Source: Polycladomyces abyssicola (GTDB taxonomy: Bacteria; Bacillota; Bacilli; Thermoactinomycetales; JIR-001). From it: a stretch of 64,000 nt of DNA. The stretch lies in contig NZ_AP024601.1 in assembly GCF_018326425.1 (NCBI RefSeq), forward strand, positions 1,352,001-1,416,000, in the 5' to 3' direction. Under the pieces are notes generated by a model. The model saw only the letters and a program-made list of their open reading frames with translations. It had not been told where the DNA came from and ran no database searches. This document shows positions 1-9,177 of this stretch, one piece after another. Each line of letters begins with the position of its first letter. Position 1 is the stretch's first letter. The position numbers were made by a program, and so were the translations under genes.

Positions 1-1160
<1,160 letters not shown>

Positions 1161-1204
1161 ACCCGCCGCTTGTGACAAGTTAATACACGGTGGAGACGGG
1201 AGAC

Positions 1205-1251
1205 AGCCACAAGACCTTATGTGAGGGCATAAGGGATTGTGGCTTTTTTTG
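1205..1251 (+). terminator. terminator hairpin in glpK-glpD gap, probable GlpP-controlled attenuator
   Basis: AGCCACAA (1205-1212) pairs with TTGTGGCT (1237-1244), with an inner CCTTATG/CATAAGG stem, followed by a run of seven T. It ends about 30 bases before glpD. In Bacillus subtilis glpD is controlled by a leader terminator that the GlpP antiterminator overrides, and a GlpP homologue lies downstream here. The antitermination role is inferred from that parallel; the hairpin itself is plain in the sequence. Confidence 0.8.
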
Positions 1252-1280
1252 TCATACAATAGAAAAAAGGTGGGGTTGGT

Positions 1281-2939
1281 ATGGGTCAATCGTTTTCTGC
1301 ACGGGAACGTTCCCGTGATGTACAGACGTTATCGGAGCAGGAATGGGACTTGTTGGTGATCGGCGGAGGCATTACCGGAGCGGGAATTGCGTTGGATGCG
1401 CAAACCCGCGGCATCAAAACAGCGCTGATCGAGATGCAGGATTTTGCCGCTGGTACGTCCAGTCGGTCCACCAAATTGGTACATGGTGGTTTGCGCTATC
1501 TCAAACAATTGGAATTCGGATTGGTTGCCGAAGTGGGACGGGAACGTACCATTGTTTACGAAAACGCCCCGCATGTGACCACGCCGGAGTGGATGTTGCT
1601 CCCGATCGTCCGGGGAGGTACTTACGGCAAATGGGCCGCTTCCTTCGGTGTCTACCTCTACGACTGGCTGGCCGGCGTGAAAAAAAGTGAGCGACGAAAA
1701 ATGTTGAACGCAGAGGAGACGTTGGCCAAGGAACCCCTTCTGCGCAAGGCGGGATTGAAAGGATCCTGTATTTATGTCGAATACCGCACCGACGATGCTC
1801 GTTTGACGCTGGAGGTGTTGAAGGAAGCAGTGGCGCAGGGGGCTTTGGCGGTCAACTATGTCAAGGCGACCGATTTCCTGTATCGGGACGGAAAGTTGGT
1901 CGGTGTCAAAGCGATGGATCTGCTCCATCGCCGCGAGGTAGAGATCACCGCCAAAAAAATCGTCAATGCGGCAGGTCCCTGGGTAGATTTTTTGCGTGAA
2001 AAGGACGGTTCCAAACAGGGGAAAACGCTGCACTGGACTAAAGGCGTACACATCGTGGTGGATCAGTCTCGTTTTCCGTTACGCCATGCCGTCTACTTCG
2101 ATACGTCGGACGGACGGATGGTATTTGCCATCCCCCGGGACGGGAAAACGTACATCGGTACGACGGATACTGACTATCATGAGGATCTGAAGCATCCGCG
2201 CATTACAGTGGAGGATCGGGATTATCTGTTGCGGGCGGTCAATAGGATGTTCCCCAGTCTAGGGTTGACTCCCAACGATATCGAGTCCGGCTGGGCGGGG
2301 ATCCGACCGTTGATCCACGAGGAAGGAAAGGCGCCGTCGGAGATTTCTCGCAAGGATGAGTTGTTCCGTTCGGATTCCGGGCTCATCACCATCGCTGGCG
2401 GGAAGCTGACGGGATATCGGAAAATGGCGCAAAAAGTGGTTGACCTTGTCGCTTCTGAACTGGCTGCGGAAACCAAACGGGATTTCGGTCCGTGCCGGAC
2501 GGCTGATCTCCCCTTGTCCGGTGGCAAATTCGGAGGGTCTGCCCATTATCCCGTATTTCTAAAGGAACAAACGCGTGTGGGCATGAAGTTGGGGCTTGCC
2601 AGGGAAGAGGCGGAGAAATTGGTTCGCCGATACGGTTCCAATGTGGGTCTGGTGTATAATATTGTGGAACATCGAAGCGAGGAAGCTGCTTCATTCGGAC
2701 TCCCGCCGGAGGTGTTCGCTGCCCTGGTATACGGTGTGGAACATGAAATGACCGCTACCCCGAGTGATTTCTTCATCCGTCGCACCAGTGCGATGTTCTT
2801 CGATATCGACTGGGTTCGCAGGTGGAAAGAACCGGTGACGACGGCGATGGCACATCTGTTGGGATGGGATGAAGAAACAACAGAACAACATCGTCGAGAT
2901 CTGGAGCAACGATTGACCGAGGCGACGGAAGTGGTGTGA
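1281..2939 (+). CDS. glpD: aerobic glycerol-3-phosphate dehydrogenase
   Basis: FAD-dependent, membrane-associated dehydrogenase that oxidises glycerol 3-phosphate to dihydroxyacetone phosphate and passes electrons to the quinone pool. The N-terminal region has the FAD-binding motif VIGGGITGAGIALDA (about residues 26-40), followed by the SSRSTKLVHGGLRYL segment and a C-terminal cap domain. The length of 552 residues is normal for the family. The start is ATG with AAGGTGG upstream. It follows the leader hairpin at 1205 and precedes glpP. Confidence 0.97.
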   Translation: MGQSFSARERSRDVQTLSEQEWDLLVIGGGITGAGIALDAQTRGIKTALIEMQDFAAGTSSRSTKLVHGGLRYLKQLEFGLVAEVGRERTIVYENAPHVTTPEWMLLPIVRGGTYGKWAASFGVYLYDWLAGVKKSERRKMLNAEETLAKEPLLRKAGLKGSCIYVEYRTDDARLTLEVLKEAVAQGALAVNYVKATDFLYRDGKLVGVKAMDLLHRREVEITAKKIVNAAGPWVDFLREKDGSKQGKTLHWTKGVHIVVDQSRFPLRHAVYFDTSDGRMVFAIPRDGKTYIGTTDTDYHEDLKHPRITVEDRDYLLRAVNRMFPSLGLTPNDIESGWAGIRPLIHEEGKAPSEISRKDELFRSDSGLITIAGGKLTGYRKMAQKVVDLVASELAAETKRDFGPCRTADLPLSGGKFGGSAHYPVFLKEQTRVGMKLGLAREEAEKLVRRYGSNVGLVYNIVEHRSEEAASFGLPPEVFAALVYGVEHEMTATPSDFFIRRTSAMFFDIDWVRRWKEPVTTAMAHLLGWDEETTEQHRRDLEQRLTEATEVV

Positions 2940-3033
2940 ATGCTTCGCAGGAATATTGGCCATTTATCAAAACGAGCGAATGCGACTATTTGTAAACACA
3001 CCTGCCCCATTTGGAAGCGATGGGAGGAGGACC

Positions 3034-3588
3034 ATGCATTTTCATCAACAGAAAATCCTGCCTGCTGCCAAAAGCATCAAGGATTTTGAAGCACTAATGG
3101 ACAGTACGTATCAATACATCATCCTGCTGGACTGTCATGTTGCACAATTGAAAGCGTTGATCCAATTGGCCAACCGCCACAGCAAAAAAGTATTGCTCCA
3201 TGTCGATCTGATCCAAGGACTCAGAAACGATGAACATGCCGCTGAATTTCTGTGTCAGCAAATTAAGCCCGCAGGGTTGATTTCGACCCGAACTCAGGTA
3301 GTGCACGTGGCGAAGAAAAAGAAACTGATCGGCATCCAGCGGATTTTCCTGCTGGATACCCATGCGTTGGAAACCAGTTACCGTCTGTTGGAGACGTCTC
3401 GTCCGGATTATATCGAAGTGCTACCCGGAATTATCCCACACATGATCCGGGAAGTTCATGAACGAACCGGGATTCCGGTGTTGGCGGGTGGTTTGATCCG
3501 TACACCCGAAGAAGTAGAACAAGCCCTCTACGCGGGTGCCGTCGCTGTGACTACCTCCAATCGTTCTCTCTGGAAACTGCGCTCATAA
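3034..3588 (+). CDS. glpP: glycerol operon antiterminator GlpP
   Basis: A 184-residue TIM-barrel RNA-binding regulator. With glycerol 3-phosphate bound, proteins of this family prevent termination in glp leaders. Recognisable segments are LLHVDLIQGL, CQQIKPAGLISTR, LLDTHALE, DYIEVLPGIIPHMI and the C-terminal AVTTSNRSLWKL. I chose ATG 3034, which follows GGGAGGAGG and matches the usual N terminus; an in-frame start at 2956 would add 26 unlike residues. The likely target is the hairpin at 1205-1251. Confidence 0.95.
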   Translation: MHFHQQKILPAAKSIKDFEALMDSTYQYIILLDCHVAQLKALIQLANRHSKKVLLHVDLIQGLRNDEHAAEFLCQQIKPAGLISTRTQVVHVAKKKKLIGIQRIFLLDTHALETSYRLLETSRPDYIEVLPGIIPHMIREVHERTGIPVLAGGLIRTPEEVEQALYAGAVAVTTSNRSLWKLRS

Positions 3589-3627
3589 AATCGAAAACGA
3601 AAAGCGTCCCGTCAAAACGGGGGTGTG

Positions 3628-3664
3628 AGACTGCTGACCAGGTAGCAGGGCAGCAGTCTTTTTA
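3628..3664 (+). terminator. terminator after glpP
   Basis: AGACTGCTG (3628-3636) pairs with CAGCAGTCT (3651-3659) and is followed by TTTTT. It closes the glycerol block. The rest of the gap to 3931 shows no gene or clear signal. Confidence 0.85.
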
Positions 3665-3931
3665 TGTCGAAATAAAAAGATACCATCAAAGGAAAAAAGC
3701 GGAATCGACCAACAGGAGCGGTGGATTGCATCAGAATATAACAGCAGATCTGACAATGCGACTTTCCTGAGTTCAATGGGCATACGATTGAGGCAAGGGA
3801 TTGTCTCATGTGTGCCAGGTGGCAAATCAACAGGATGTGTCCGGATCCAGTGGGTAAATAGCGATTTCTGTCTCATTTAAGGACGTGATGTGAGATTTGT
3901 CTGAGTCAAGTCATAGAAGAGGTGAACTGAT

Positions 3932-4702
3932 TTGAGACTGCAAAACAAAGTGGCTCTGATTACCGGGGCGGGCTCCGGAATTGGGAAAAGCACGGCGTTG
4001 TTGTTTACACGGGAAGGCGCCAAGGTGATTGTCAATGATGTTGCTGAGCATGGCGCTGAGACAGTGGCAGCAATTCGCCGGCAGGGTGGAGAGGCGATTT
4101 TTGTCCGGGCAGATGTGACGCGGGCGTCTGAAGTGGAAGACATGGTGCAACAGGTGCTGGCTCAATATGGGCAGATTGATGTCCTGTTTAACAATGCGGG
4201 GATTTCCGGGGTCGGGGCACTGCATGAGACGAGCGAAGAACAGTGGGATCGGGTCGTGAACGTCAACATCAAAGGCGTATTTTTGCCAAGTAAGTATGTG
4301 ATTCCTCATATGATGGAACGCAAGCAAGGCGCGATCATCAACATGTCTTCCTGCATCGCGGAAATCGGACTGATGCGTAGGGCAGTCTATTCCGCCACGA
4401 AAGGAGCGGTGCTGGCGCTGACCAAGTCGATGCAGGTTGACTATGCCCCGTACAATATCCGGGTAAACGCGTTACTTCCGGGTACGATTCTAACTCCGTT
4501 TGTGGAAAATTACCTGCGTACGTCATACGACAATCCGGAAGAAGCGTTACATACCATTCGCCAAAGACAGTTAAGCGGAGACTTGGGACGACCTGAAGAT
4601 GCTGCGAAAGCAGCTTTGTTCCTCGCATCCGATGAATCGAAGTTTATGATGGGCTCACCGCTTTATGTCGACGGCGGCGTCACGTTTGGAAAAATGGCGT
4701 AA
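3932..4702 (+). CDS. short-chain dehydrogenase/reductase (SDR)
   Basis: A classical SDR of 256 residues. It has the cofactor motif TGAGSGIG near the N terminus, NNAG at the fold centre, a conserved NMSS serine and the catalytic YSATKGA (YxxxK), and it ends in the typical YVDGGVTFG. The start is TTG with AGAGGTGA upstream. It forms a two-gene unit with the FAH-family hydrolase 24 bases downstream. In the L-rhamnonate diketo-hydrolase pathway an SDR oxidises a 2-keto-3-deoxy acid at C4 and an FAH protein cleaves the product, so that role is a reasonable inference here. The substrate is not shown by sequence alone. Confidence 0.9.
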   Translation: MRLQNKVALITGAGSGIGKSTALLFTREGAKVIVNDVAEHGAETVAAIRRQGGEAIFVRADVTRASEVEDMVQQVLAQYGQIDVLFNNAGISGVGALHETSEEQWDRVVNVNIKGVFLPSKYVIPHMMERKQGAIINMSSCIAEIGLMRRAVYSATKGAVLALTKSMQVDYAPYNIRVNALLPGTILTPFVENYLRTSYDNPEEALHTIRQRQLSGDLGRPEDAAKAALFLASDESKFMMGSPLYVDGGVTFGKMA

Positions 4703-4726
4703 ACCAATTCAGGGGAGGTTTTTCCA

Positions 4727-5587
4727 TTGAAACTGTTGACATTTCGGACAGAAGACGGTTTGCAATCAGGAGTTCTCACAGAAAAAGGGGTTTTACAGAT
4801 CCCTGTCACGATCGAACAGGTGCTGAATGGCGGTTCGGAAGCGTTAGTTGATCTCGCAACCTATGTCAAGCAGGCGCTGGAAAAAGAAAGCGATCACCAG
4901 TTTCTGAAAGAAGAAGAATTGCAATTCGGGCCTTGTCTACCGAATCTGGGAAAAATCATCTGTGTCGGTCTCAACTACCGCAAACATGCGGAAGAGTCGA
5001 ATATGCCGATCCCTGAATACCCCATCTTGTTTAACAAGTTTCATAATACGATTGCCGCCCACCAGGATGTCATCCTGTTACCGTTTCATGCACAACAGGT
5101 GGACTATGAGGCAGAATTGGGCATCGTCATCGGCAAAACAGCAAAACGGGTAACAAAGGAAGAGGCGCTTACGTATGTGTTTGGATACTGTGCCGCAAAC
5201 GATTTGTCAGCTCGCGATTTACAGTTCCGTACAAACCAATGGTTATTGGGGAAATGCTGTGACGGATTTTGTCCGGTCGGACCTTATCTGGTGACAGCCG
5301 ATGAAGTCGAGAATCCTAACGCTTTGGGAATTCGCACCTACGTGAACGGGGAAATCCGGCAAGATTCCAATACGGCCGATATGATATTCCATTGCGATGA
5401 ATTGGTCAGCTATATTTCCCAATACATGACGCTCCAACCAGGTGATATCATTCTGACGGGTACGCCGGAAGGCGTAATTTTCGGCTATCCAAAAGAACGA
5501 CAGGTCTGGCTGAAAGACGGGGATGAGTTAACAGTTGAAATCGATCAATTGGGACGTCTTACGAACAGGATGAAACAAGAGGTATAA
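4727..5587 (+). CDS. fumarylacetoacetate hydrolase (FAH) family protein
   Basis: A 286-residue FAH-fold enzyme with the family core VGLNYRKHAEE, metal-ligand motif DYEAELGIVIGK, the DLSARDLQ segment and LTGTPEGVIFGY. Such proteins hydrolyse or decarboxylate acylpyruvates and related diketo acids with a divalent metal. It is adjacent to an SDR, which suggests 2,4-diketo-3-deoxy-aldonate hydrolysis to pyruvate plus a hydroxyacid (inference). The start is TTG after GGGGAGG. It belongs to a different subfamily from the KdaD-like FAH protein at 20861. Confidence 0.9.
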   Translation: MKLLTFRTEDGLQSGVLTEKGVLQIPVTIEQVLNGGSEALVDLATYVKQALEKESDHQFLKEEELQFGPCLPNLGKIICVGLNYRKHAEESNMPIPEYPILFNKFHNTIAAHQDVILLPFHAQQVDYEAELGIVIGKTAKRVTKEEALTYVFGYCAANDLSARDLQFRTNQWLLGKCCDGFCPVGPYLVTADEVENPNALGIRTYVNGEIRQDSNTADMIFHCDELVSYISQYMTLQPGDIILTGTPEGVIFGYPKERQVWLKDGDELTVEIDQLGRLTNRMKQEV

Positions 5588-5659
5588 AAGGATGTAAGCC
5601 GGGATGAAATCGGTCGGCTACCGGCGGATTGATCCTCCTCGAGAGATTGTGAACTTTTA

Positions 5660-5688
5660 TTGACAACATGAACACGGTTTAGTAATAT
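5660..5688 (+). promoter_or_regulatory. sigma-A promoter of the MFS gene
   Basis: TTGACA at 5660-5665, exactly 17 bases, then TAATAT at 5683-5688. The same arrangement is kept in the second copy at 7327-7355. Transcription should start near 5695, giving a leader of about 255 bases. Confidence 0.85.
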
Positions 5689-5738
5689 GAATTTTGAAAA
5701 GAGATAAACTATAAAGATAAAATTGAATTTTACATTAT

Positions 5739-5767
5739 CAAACCACCGGTGATTCCCGGTTTTTTTG
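5739..5767 (+). terminator. terminator-like attenuator hairpin in leader copy 1
   Basis: ACCGG (5745-5749) can pair with CCGGT (5756-5760), followed by seven T, about 50 bases after the predicted transcription start. The equivalent element in copy 2 (7408-7434) pairs AAACCG with CGGTTT. Its place between promoter and gene suggests conditional termination. The stem is short, so it may be weak on its own. Confidence 0.5.
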
Positions 5768-5788
5768 AAAGCGCCAAATGAAAACTGG

Positions 5789-5805
5789 GTTTTACAGTGT
5801 AAAAC
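5789..5805 (+). promoter_or_regulatory. palindromic operator candidate in leader copy 1
   Basis: GTTTTACAGTGTAAAAC is a perfect 8-1-8 palindrome. Copy 2 has GTTTTACAATATAAAAC at 7457-7473. The size and symmetry fit a dimeric regulator; the IclR protein encoded at 20055 is the natural candidate, but this is inference. It lies about 95 bases downstream of the promoter start, which would imply a roadblock or a second, unseen promoter. Confidence 0.55.
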
Positions 5806-5952
5806 TCGATAGGAGTTGATCTTCGCGGAAGGTAGAAGTGACGAGAGAGTGGGACATCCAGATTCAAATGAATCCGGTTTCAAATATTCGCATCTAGCTG
5901 AAACGATAACAACTCAAAATCTAACTCATGCGTTTGGAAGGGAAATGATACG

Positions 5953-7257
5953 ATGAACCAAAGAACAAGAGTCAGATGGATCATAGCGCTGTTAATGTGG
6001 GCTGCCATTGCAATCAACTACTTGGACCGGACCATCCTCTCTGCTGCGGCGCCAACTCTGATGAAGGAATTTCACATTTCCCCTATAGAGATGGGTGTCG
6101 TGATGTCCGCCTTTTTCTGGACGTATATGCTTTTTCAGATACCGGCCGGTTGGTTTGCAGATCGGGTGGGGCAACGACTTTCACTTGGACTGGCAGTTAC
6201 CTGGTGGTCGATCGCCACTGCTTTGACGGTAGTGTGCCGGGGCGTTACATCGCTTGTTTTCGTCCGTGTTTTATTGGGGATTGGAGAATCGGGAGCTTAT
6301 CCGAGCAATGCTGGGGTTACGGCCAAATGGTTTCCCGACAAGGAACGGGCTCGGGTTTCCGCTATTTTTGACAGCGGTTCCAAAGTGGGGACGGCACTGG
6401 CGATGCCGCTGGTGGTGTGGATGCTAACCGCTTTTGGCTGGGAGACGCCGTTTATCGTTGCCGGATTAATCGGTTTGGTTTGGGTGGTTATATGGTGGGC
6501 ATATTACCGCGATCCTGAGAAACACAAATACGTCAATCAGGAAGAATTGAATTACATTCGTGAAGGACAGACGAAAAAAGAAGGCATTGACAATGTACAG
6601 CCCATGAAGTGGTACGAGCTGCTGAAATACCGCAACATCCAAGCCATGTGCGTCGGATTTTTCATGCTGAATTACGCCATCTACTTTTTCATAACTTGGT
6701 TCCCCACTTATCTGGTGGAAGAGCGCGGCATGCAGCTGATGAAAATGGGCTATGTCTCGATGATTCCCCCCTTGGCAGGCTTGGTGGCGGAATTGTTTGC
6801 CGGTTGGTTCTCAGACTATTTGTATATGAAAGGACTTTCGTTGACACTGGCCCGGAAGATCAACCTGGTCGGTGGTATGCTACTGGCAACCTCGATTGCG
6901 TTTGCGGGTTTGGTGGATTCCGCTGTCTGGTCGGTCGTTTTACTGTCGGTTTCCTATGCGGGTCTGACTTTTGCGGCGTGCGCGATCTGGTCGCTGCCAG
7001 GGGATGTGGCACCGCGCAACATGACATCAGTGGTGGGGGGGATACAAAACTGCGTCTCCAATATGGGGGGCATTCTTGGTCCGATCGTCACAGGATTCCT
7101 CATTTCCACCACTCATTCGTTTATTCCAGCACTGTTGGTATCAGGCGCAGCCACACTAATCGGAGCTTTGACGTATGCATTCTGGCTGGGCAAGATAGAG
7201 CCGATCAATCCCACCGGTCCGCATGTAAACCGTTTGTCTTCCACTGCGAAAGCATAA
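5953..7257 (+). CDS. MFS transporter, anion:cation symporter family (sugar-acid uptake)
   Basis: A 434-residue, 12-helix major facilitator protein. The N-terminal INYLDRTILSAAAPTL segment and PAGWFADRVGQR loop are typical of the ACS family (hexuronate, glucarate and galactonate permeases). It probably imports an aldonate, uronate or aldarate by proton symport. It is preceded by the duplicated promoter-leader and followed by the second copy of that leader, so it is likely transcribed on its own. A related MFS gene lies at 27053. The exact substrate is unknown. Confidence 0.92.
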   Translation: MNQRTRVRWIIALLMWAAIAINYLDRTILSAAAPTLMKEFHISPIEMGVVMSAFFWTYMLFQIPAGWFADRVGQRLSLGLAVTWWSIATALTVVCRGVTSLVFVRVLLGIGESGAYPSNAGVTAKWFPDKERARVSAIFDSGSKVGTALAMPLVVWMLTAFGWETPFIVAGLIGLVWVVIWWAYYRDPEKHKYVNQEELNYIREGQTKKEGIDNVQPMKWYELLKYRNIQAMCVGFFMLNYAIYFFITWFPTYLVEERGMQLMKMGYVSMIPPLAGLVAELFAGWFSDYLYMKGLSLTLARKINLVGGMLLATSIAFAGLVDSAVWSVVLLSVSYAGLTFAACAIWSLPGDVAPRNMTSVVGGIQNCVSNMGGILGPIVTGFLISTTHSFIPALLVSGAATLIGALTYAFWLGKIEPINPTGPHVNRLSSTAKA

Positions 7258-7326
7258 AATCGCTCGCAGGATTTCGAACCGAGGTTAACGGCGTATTGAA
7301 TCCCCTCTAGATATTGTGAACTTTTG

Positions 7327-7355
7327 TTGACAATATGAACGCGGTTTTGTAATAT
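7327..7355 (+). promoter_or_regulatory. sigma-A promoter of the TRAP operon
   Basis: TTGACA (7327-7332), 17 bases, TAATAT (7350-7355), identical in both hexamers and in spacing to the promoter at 5660. Confidence 0.85.
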
Positions 7356-7407
7356 GAATTTTTGAAAAAAGATATACTATAAAGATAAAATTGAATTTTA
7401 CATTATC

Positions 7408-7434
7408 AAACCGCCGGTTATTTCCGGTTTTTTT
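7408..7434 (+). terminator. terminator-like attenuator hairpin in leader copy 2
   Basis: AAACCG and CGGTTT flank a short loop and run into seven T, at the same position relative to the promoter as in copy 1. Confidence 0.5.
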
Positions 7435-7456
7435 GAATGGCCCAAATGAAAACTGG

Positions 7457-7473
7457 GTTTTACAATATAAAAC
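7457..7473 (+). promoter_or_regulatory. palindromic operator candidate in leader copy 2
   Basis: GTTTTACAATATAAAAC, with one mismatched pair relative to the perfect palindrome at 5789. Its conservation inside the duplicated leader argues for function. Confidence 0.5.
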
Positions 7474-7588
7474 TCAATCTGGGTTCATCTTCGCGGAGAT
7501 GGAGGTGACGAAAGAAGGGGATTCCAATTCCGAATGAATCCGTTTTCAAAAAAATAGCAAACTCGGCAATCTGTCAATGGGGGTTACA

Positions 7589-8609
7589 ATGATGAAAAAG
7601 GGGATTGCCATACTTTCTAGCCTTGTATTGGCAACATCCGTTTTTGCTGCAGGATGCGGCAGCAAAATATCCTCTTCGGAAGCCAAAGCGTACACGATCA
7701 AGGTGGCCAACTATTTTGCCGAAAACCATCCGCAAAACATCGCTCTCCGGGAAAAGTTTAAGCCGATGGTCGAGAAAAACTCGAACGGCACTCTAAAGGT
7801 CGAGATCTATGAAAACAGCAAGCTGGGAGCTGAAAAGGAATTCTACGACGGCGTGCGAAACGGCATGATCGAAATGGGAATTCCCGGCATGATCATGCAG
7901 GCTGACATTCCGAAGATGGCCATTCCGGAACTCCCCTTTCTGTTTAAAGACTGGAAACATGCCAAGAGCGTGTTGACCGGTCCTTTGGGTAAAGAAATTG
8001 CGGCAGACGTAGAAGCGAAACACGGCGTAAAGGTTCTGGCTTGGAGCGCCAATGGGTTCCGGATGGTGTCCAGTAACAGGCCAATTGTCAAAATGGAGGA
8101 TTTTCATGGATTCCGTCTTCGGATGCCGAACATTCCCAACTATATCGCCCTCGGCAAATCGTGGGGAGCGAATATAACGCCGCTGCCGATCTCGGAAGTC
8201 TTCACCGCTCTGGAACAAAAAGTGGTGGAGGGACAGGAAAATCCGATTGCAACCCTGCGCGCCTCGGGATGGTATGAAGTGCAAAAGTACGTCCTCGAAT
8301 CCCGTCACATGTTCAGCCCGAATGTGTATATCATCAACAGTAATTTTTGGAATAAACTGACGCGCGAGCAGCAAAAAGCGGTGGAAGAAGCGGCAAAAGC
8401 AGCAGCCGACTATGAGTGGGAACTGCTTGAGCAGAGCGGAAGCGGCCAACAAGAAATGGCTACAAGACAAAGGATTACAGTTTACCAGTCCGGACGATCA
8501 ATTCAAGAAACAGATGTCTCATGCAGCGCAACCGATTTATGAGGAGTTTTACAAGAGAAATCCCTCTTTGAAAGAACTAGTCGAGAAGATCAAGTCCGGA
8601 GCAAAGTAA
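7589..8609 (+). pseudogene. TRAP substrate-binding protein DctP, frameshifted near 8438
   Basis: Extracytoplasmic solute receptor of a TRAP transporter, made as a lipoprotein: a signal peptide runs to a lipobox ending AAGC at about residue 20. The frame stays DctP-like up to ...LLEQS. It continues only in the +1 frame as EAANKKWLQDKG to the end at 8609. One extra G in the GG at 8438-8439 explains it; removing it restores about 339 residues. As read, the protein would end at 8542 with an unrelated tail. It could be a true mutation or a sequence error, since the partner genes dctQ and dctM are intact. The start was chosen at ATG 7589 (7592 also possible) after GGGGG. Confidence 0.85.
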
Positions 8610-8624
8610 CAGGAGGAACATTTG

Positions 8625-9155
8625 ATGCGAGCAATTTCCAAATTAATAACAAAATTTTTAAATTTCGTGATTGTCTTTTGTCTGGGGACAATGTCGATTC
8701 TGGTTTTCACAAACGTTGTGTTGCGCTACGGTTTCAACTCCGGCATTACCTGGTCAGAAGAGATGGCGCGCTTCCTGTTTATCTGGTTGACATTTTTGGG
8801 CGGTATCGCTGCTTTGAAAGATAACGAGCATTTGGGAGTCGACACACTGATCAAAAGACTGCCGCGAAGTCTGAAAAAGCTGGCGTATATCCTCAGTAAT
8901 TTGATTATGTTGTGGGTCATGTACCTCGTGCTCGATGGTAGCTTGAAAATGACTGAATTGAATATCGACAGCAAGGCCCCGGCTACTGGATTGCCCCTCG
9001 CGTTTATTTATGGAATCGGGGTCGTTGTAGGCGTTTGTATGGGTGTCATCATCCTCATCAATTTGTATCGTGTGATATTCAATAAAACGACAGATGCAGA
9101 TTTGATTATGACACGCGAGTCGGAAGACGAATTGCTGGAATCAACGGGCCGGTAG
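8625..9155 (+). CDS. TRAP transporter small permease DctQ
   Basis: A 176-residue, four-helix small membrane subunit. The segment FNSGITWSEEMARFLFIWLTF is characteristic of DctQ, followed by KDNEHLGVDTL. It works with DctM (9178) and a periplasmic-type binding protein to import a carboxylate using a sodium gradient. The start at ATG 8625 lies 8 bases after AGGAGG; a TTG at 8622 is possible. Confidence 0.93.
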   Translation: MRAISKLITKFLNFVIVFCLGTMSILVFTNVVLRYGFNSGITWSEEMARFLFIWLTFLGGIAALKDNEHLGVDTLIKRLPRSLKKLAYILSNLIMLWVMYLVLDGSLKMTELNIDSKAPATGLPLAFIYGIGVVVGVCMGVIILINLYRVIFNKTTDADLIMTRESEDELLESTGR

Positions 9156-9177
9156 CGGACACATTGGGGGGAAGAGC

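Larger units (their letters stand above)
5645..5885 (+). repeat. duplicated promoter-leader, copy 1 (upstream of MFS gene)
   Basis: About 240 bases that recur, with high identity over most of the length, at 7313-7552. Both copies contain, in the same order, a consensus promoter, an AT-rich initially transcribed region, a GC hairpin with a T-run, a GTTTTAC palindrome, and a terminal GATTC/GAATC hairpin (5861-5874 here). Each copy sits directly upstream of a transporter gene. The rest of the 365-base gap has no gene. Confidence 0.9.
7313..7552 (+). repeat. duplicated promoter-leader, copy 2 (upstream of TRAP operon)
   Basis: Second copy of the 240-base block at 5645-5885. The promoter, hairpin with T-run, palindrome and a terminal GGATTC/GAATCC hairpin (7519-7541) are all kept. 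The differences are scattered substitutions and small indels, so the duplication is not very recent or is under selection. Confidence 0.9.

Noticed and set aside
5764-5780. CcpA cre-like half site TGAAAGCG in leader copy 1
   Set aside because: The right half does not match the consensus and the site is not kept in copy 2.
5690-5890. T-box or other known riboswitch in the duplicated leader
   Set aside because: No T-box motif (AGGGTGG...) or other recognisable aptamer core is visible; left as an unassigned leader.
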